A DNA stretch of 64,000 nt, from assembly GCF_008831285.2 (NCBI RefSeq), contig NC_045147.1:1-64000 (forward strand), written 5' to 3'. A model generated the notes under the pieces. The model did not search any database. It had not been told where the DNA came from and saw only the letters and a program-made list of their open reading frames with translations. The translations under genes were made by a program, and so were the position numbers. Of this stretch, positions 58,698 to 64,000 are shown piece by piece (within the stretch, counting starts at the first letter, position 1; each line of letters starts with the position of its first letter). The stretch comes from Nymphaea colorata. Its lineage: Eukaryota > Streptophyta > Magnoliopsida > Nymphaeales > Nymphaeaceae.

Positions 58698-60946
58698 TCA
58701 ACTCAACTTTAAATTTTGATGTTCTTCTGGCAATTGTTCAAACTTTTTGATTGCATGTTTGATGCATCTGGAACTTGGCGATGCTTCCTCTATGCAGATT
58801 TTTGCCTTTAAATGAATGACATTCTTACTTATCAATAAGAAAATTTGTTCATGTGTCAAGGTTTGGAAAGTTGAAAACCTTTTTATAACACATGTCTTTG
58901 CTTGTCTAGTCCATCTTTTGACTAAATAAGCAGACGGCAATTCATATATTCCTTGTGCATGAAATATTGCAAACATATGACAACATACAATTCCTATTGA
59001 TTCTTATAGTTTGCATCAATAACTTACCAAATGTATGATGTCTCTAATAATTTGAAAGTGTGTATGCCTCACTAATTGGGGTGCTCCATAGCCTTTGATC
59101 ACTTGTTTAATAGTGTATGCTTTCACTTGATTGTCAACTTGGGTAAGCAAAGCAGCCTGTTGATTCTTATAGTTTGCATCAATAACTTAACAAATGTTTG
59201 ATGTCTCTAATAATTTGAAATTGTGTACACCTTACTAATTGGGGTGCTCCATAGTCTTTGATCACTTGTTTAACAGTGTATTTTTTCACTTGATTGTCAA
59301 CTTGGGTAAGCAAAGCAGTGCAGACCATAGTTAACATCTAGAATGAAGTATTTTTTCAATATCTCTGGAGTAAGTATAACTCATAAATGTTCTTCAATTG
59401 GATGAGGTGTTCTAATTGGTTCAATTTCATTATTCATCTTGAAATCCATATCCTTTTCATTAAATTGTTGTTTATCTATTGTGTCTTAGTATTTTTACAA
59501 CAAATACACTTAAACTTGTGTTCTCATTGGCTTAATTTTCAAAATATTTCTTCATGTCTTCACTTCATTGTTGTAGACAATCTAATCATGAACGTGTGAC
59601 TAGAATATGGTTTAGCCCATGTTTCTCTTTTTTCCACAATTTTGTGGTTCAATTAAAAGTTTGTAACTCAGGAAATGTACTTGTCATTTCATTTCATCTT
59701 TCTACAAATTCTTCTTTTGTATCTAACTTGAAAAACCATGTATCCCACATATGTTTGGACTGACTATTTTGTTTATGCAGGTAACTCAAATATATTGGTA
59801 CTTTTGTAAATATGTGTCAATTGCAACACTTATGAATCATATTTGGAAATATTTTCTTCACAGCAACCTCCATATCAGGGTTTTGATTAGTTAAAATTGA
59901 AACTAGAGATTGAACACCTATTACCTATAGTCACTCTTTAAATAACTACTTGAATATCTCTTTCTTCCCATCAATAAACAATGCACAATAAAAAAATGAT
60001 ACTTTGCCCATGGTAATTCGTAGATGTAAATGGATCAAAGGATATATGGTATTTGTTCTTCTTATATGTAGCATCAAAGGAAACCACATCTTCAAAATAT
60101 AAATAATCTTTATGAGCAATTGCATCTGCTCAAAAGCAATTTCTTACATCCCATGTCTCATCTGTTTGAACCACATAATAGAAATTTAGCTTTTTAACTC
60201 TCATTTTATTGAAATAATTGAACATATTGATAGTCTCTATCATAATAATTGTTTGTAACTTTTCAAAAGTGCCCATAAAGTTGTTGGTTACTAATTGGCA
60301 CATGCTTCATTCTTCCTACCTAATGTGCAATCGCATTTATAACTTGTAATACCTTCAATTTAGATCTTGAAAGGGTACTTACAATAGTTTTTAACAGGGG
60401 ATTTCATCTTATTTGTTGCCTTATGGAAGTTCGTTTTTATGGTAAATGTAAATAACGATTATGTGAATATTGTATATTGTGCACATGCTACTTATTTTTC
60501 TTCAAATTGAATTCAATTAACATCAATACCTTACAACTACATTTTTTATGTCATATTCCCTTTTATGATAGCTTTTCTATTTCTTGAAATGATTTTTTTT
60601 TTTTGCAGCAAAACTGCCTCCAATGTATAACACAGTTTCTCATTTTAGACTCACGTACCTTTGTGTCAAAGCCACTTGCTCTTGCATATATACTATATAA
60701 CTCATATGCATTGACGTCATTGACAAACTCTATTCTGATGTATGGTATATATTTGCCATCAACATTCAGCTCCAACTTTTGCTCTATGTTTGTCCTATCA
60801 ACAGAAAGTCCCTCATTGTTAGCATCTATTTCATCATTTGCTTCACCTGCTAATTCATCATCGATTTCTATAACCTCAATCGCTTCATCATCCTTAAACT
60901 TAACATATGTTGTCTCATGACATTCATTTGGGGGCGTTTGACACAT
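58698..60946 (-). pseudogene. FAR1/FRS (MULE-derived) gene remnant
   Basis: Minus strand, N- to C-terminus. The FAR1 DNA-binding domain lies at 60946-60563 (YIRIEFVNDVNAYELYSIYA, RASGFDTKVRESK), after an acidic leader (EAIEVIEIDDELAGEANDE). The MULE transposase domain lies near 60110-59830 (EDVVSFDATYKKNKYHISFD; NYHGQSIIFL; NPDMEVAVKKIFPN). The SWIM region and tail lie at 59000-58698 (GIVCCHMFAIFHAQGIYELP; YLVKRWTRQAK). Stops within the transposase part and a 163-bp tandem duplication (not a multiple of three) just before the SWIM region indicate a broken copy. FRS proteins are transposase-derived transcription factors; this could equally be a dead MULE transposase. Confidence 0.82.
58997..59320. 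repeat. 163-bp tandem duplication inside the FAR1-like remnant
   Basis: ttgattcttatagtttgcat starts at 58997 and again at 59160. Both copies continue through 'ggggtgctccatag' and 'gtcaacttgggtaagcaaag' with about a dozen differences. The unit length breaks the reading frame. Confidence 0.9.
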
Positions 60947-60949
60947 GCA

Positions 60950-61860
60950 AATAAAGATCCAAGACGTTCATCCATGGATCTCTGTCTATGGATGAAAAAA
61001 CATGGATGGTGATTCATGAACAAAAAAATGTCCACCATGTGATTGAGACAGACAAATATTGATGGTAATGCCTCACCCTATTTGAATGCATAAATGAATA
61101 AAAAATGGGCAGACAAAAAACAGTACCGTTGGCAATCCATGTTTATTACTTAAAACAACACGGTCCATAACCTATTGTAATTATATCTTCTACATTCAAA
61201 CATGACATCAAATGGGTTGTGTTTGATGTTGATAGAGACTCGATATTGGGATTGATTGGATTCTCAGTTGATTTATCAAGCAAATTAAGATGCCGCGAAT
61301 CTGGATATAAGATCTATTCTTCATATTCTTGCTAACTGTCAATTGGTTTGCAAAGCATAACCAAAAACCCATGTAGTAAGGGTGAAATTCAAAATTTTTT
61401 TTTTAATTTCTTAAATATTTTTTAGTACAATATAAATGATAAAATCCCTAATAGGATTATGGTGTGCAAGGTGAAACGAATACTATACAGGATAATCTCA
61501 TAGAACCAAAATGTCTTTCTCACAAGTTGATATGTTGCAGAGAACTTCCTCCTTCCATATATAACCATTCACTATACGCAATCAGGGGAAAAAAAAAAGG
61601 CAAAGTTATATATGTCAAGCATAACTTGAATGAGGCTTCTAACAAATTAAGCTAAAAGTTGCTCCTAAAAAATGCCCATCAAATTAAGATCATTTCCTAG
61701 GTGTAGTGCACTGGATTGAAGAAAATTTTGTTCTACCGTCGTGTAAAAAATTGTCTCTAGGTAGTCAAGGAGGAACAAGGCAGCATGTTTATCGGCTAAA
61801 CAACTCCATACAGAAAGCTGGAAGTGGAAGGTGATCAAAGGTGATCCTCTCATCTTGGTA
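60950..61860. other. Intergenic, nothing recognised
   Basis: AT-rich, with short direct repeats around 'gatccaagacgttcatccatgg' at 60956. No gene supported. Confidence 0.4.
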
Positions 61861-61864
61861 ACCA

Positions 61865-62180
61865 TTCCAAAAAACAGCTGTGGAAGCTGCAGTTGAGGCT
61901 GTTGCTGGGCTGCAGGTGATAAACGGCGATTTGGGGAATAGGGTGAACATGAGGACTACAGCTACAATTTGGGGAAATGACAAGCAGCAAACAGTGTGAG
62001 ACAGAACCAGCTGCTTCTTATCTTCTGCAGAGGGGAGGAACGGAGCTGCTGCAGAAGAACTGCTGCAAAGGGGAGTTTGAGCTGCTGCGAAAAGGTAGGC
62101 AGAGCTGCAGCAAAGGGGACGTTTGTCCGCTCTCTCGCCCTCGAGAGCGTGGACATTTCTTCGGCGTTCAAATACTGCAG
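61865..62180. repeat. GC-richer CTG/CAG-rich block
   Basis: Imperfect repeats of gagctgctgcagaag and gctgcagcaaaggg between about 61880 and 62125. Composition is unlike the AT-rich surroundings. Open frames exist on both strands, but the residues (Cys/Ala/Ser-rich) simply reflect the repeat. No gene is called. Confidence 0.5.
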
Positions 62181-62199
62181 ACGAAATTGGTACAGAATG

Positions 62200-64000
62200 G
62201 ATACATATCCGACCACTAGAGTAATGTCCATCAACGATTATAAACCACCTGTTCTGCATTATCCTGCACATTTGTTGTACTTGTCCTTGCAAACATATTT
62301 AGCTTGCTTGCCAAACTTATAGAGCTGCAACATGGATTCATATTCGAATATCTTCAACCAACAAACAAATGGTGTCTCACCTGACAAACCACGTCTAACT
62401 TGGCGCCACCAAGCACAACCTGTTTTGAACCATTGGAACAAAAAAATTATCATACACAAAAGAAAACAAGTAGTGATGTAATTCATTGGAAAGGAAAATC
62501 TCAATGAGTTATCGCAATATAATATCAAAGTGAAAAAGAAATGTTAATTTATTCCATTCAATAAGCATTATTCTGAATTCAAAATGCCTAAAAATTGGAT
62601 TATTTGAAACAAAAATTAAATAAATTATTGACTTTACCAATAATATTCATCTTTATGTTTTACTTGGCGCCAAACTGTATAAATATTTGGTTGATCAAGT
62701 TTAAATCTATTTTGTCACTGAAGATAAAACTGACATAGCACTGGCACCCATAGTATCACGCAAGAGGCTTCAACATAGTAATCTAAATCACCCTCTATTT
62801 TTTTTATAAGACTTTTTCCTTCTAAATGGCTTAAAGGAGATGTTCTTTCACATATAATTGCAAAGCAAGGCCCTCACAATATCCAAAAAATATGAGATTC
62901 AAGTTATATCAACATCCACTTCTGCACAACACCTAAAATGTTCACCAAATGAAAATATAGTTTCTTATGAATGTGAATGGCTAACATCTAAACCAGGCTG
63001 AGCACAGATGTGCAGTGAAACGAACACTATACATAGCTTCACACGAAATTGAAAAAGTACAAACATATATATTGCCCTTTTCAGTAATAAAATTTATCGA
63101 TCATTTATTAATATAATTCAAGTGCATCAACCCCTGATATGCTCGTAAATGTCTTGATACAACCAACATGGGGTAGCATTCCTATGGGCTCTCATACACC
63201 AAAATGGCCTAAGCATCTGCTTGGTGAGTAAAGGAGGGATCCCCACATAGCATATGCTCCCATGCACCAGTGAAATAGCTTAAGCGCTTGTTTGGTGAGT
63301 AAATGAGGAAATCCCCACAACATGGTTCACTATATATATGTGTGTGTGTGTAAAATAATACTTATAATTGATTTTAAAGAATTATAATAATATAAATCAG
63401 GTTAAAAAATGGGATTATAATTATATTTTCAATAGACCAAAATACTCATCCGTTCAGAAAATAAATAAGTTTCCTCAATTAAGATTTATTGGCTTCCTTT
63501 GATGGGTATTTCCATCTCCAAAAAATACAATTAGGTTTCCATTTTTTAACTTAATCTGCATTATACCAGACAGTTTTTTGTGCAGTTGATTTAATGAAAT
63601 ATAATAATAGAAGTTAAGTTGAAAAAAATAAAAAAGCAGGTGCATTTTGAATAAATTGAAATGCCCCTCAATGTTGGAAATAAATAAGTTTCATTGATTA
63701 ATATTTATTTATTTTTTATGAGAATTTCAATCTCTTTAAAAAAACAACTATGTTTCCAATTAATCTCCATCATGTTAGACAATTCCCATGGTACATACCC
63801 CCGTAAATAAGCTGGTCCACATATATAGCGTGAATCGGCAGCTTTCAATCTCAATTCTACTTCGCAGTACTGTAAGTTCAGTATTAACACTCCCCTTGCT
63901 TTCCTTGGTTCATCATCAGCCTACTTATTATGTTTTTTTTGTTTGGAACTTTACTCAAATGAAAATTACTTGTTATTGAAACAACATGGACTAAATATCC
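62200..64000. other. Intergenic, degenerate direct repeats
   Basis: A direct repeat of about 70 bp at 63181-63320 ('cttggtgagtaaa...atccccaca' twice), and a diverged pair 'aaataaataagtttc...aatctcc' at about 63460 and 63680. No coding sequence recognised. Confidence 0.45.

Noticed and set aside
61789-62292. 167-codon minus-strand and overlapping plus-strand ORFs
   Set aside because: Both strands are open at once because the CTG/CAG-rich repeat lacks stops; residues are Cys/Ala/Ser-rich without a domain.

Overview
This is nuclear DNA of a flowering plant. It is AT-rich, has spliced genes, and is filled with plant-type LTR retrotransposons, MITEs, a CACTA transposase relic and a FAR1/FRS-type gene relic. 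I cannot name the species from the sequence. No bacterial-type genes, CRISPR arrays or canonical tRNA/rRNA genes were seen. One complete, well-supported host gene is present: a six-exon neprosin-family (DUF239) secreted peptidase on the minus strand, 31138-36457.

Layout. 1-7912 is the 3' part of a Ty3/gypsy element of the Tat/Ogre lineage (decayed pol, hairpin-forming 3' UTR repeats, 3.5-kb LTR). A second, related element lies at 10277-20282. It has TG...CA ends and an exact 5-bp target duplication (AGGAC), but a large deletion fuses its 5' LTR to mid-pol. Around and between these two elements, from 7913 to 30052, is a composite repeat landscape: a roughly 135-bp tandem repeat (array I), a roughly 265-bp tandem repeat (array II) and a coding-looking module of about 0.4 kb ('tail'). 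They recur in the order tail, I, II. Part of this block was duplicated together with the 3' half of the neprosin gene, leaving a two-exon neprosin pseudogene at 22977-24610.

From 36.5 to 50 kb the window is mostly intergenic, with MITEs, SINE-like sequences, a 0.25-0.28-kb tandem array (46.9-48.5 kb) ending at an LTR/primer-binding-site boundary, and a few unassigned coding-like fragments. A CACTA transposase relic (50.3-52.5 kb, minus), a probable TRIM element (55.7-56.1 kb) and a broken FAR1/FRS gene (58.7-60.9 kb, minus) fill the right third.

The most interesting points, in my view, are: the short hairpin array behind pol, whose stems keep pairing through compensatory changes; the linked tail/array I/array II/neprosin duplication; a neprosin that lacks a normally conserved cysteine-containing block yet is otherwise intact; and the precise structure of the deleted Tat element. 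I did not find convincing evidence for a wholly new biological system. Most of the window is ordinary plant repeat biology, and boundaries of decayed elements are approximate.
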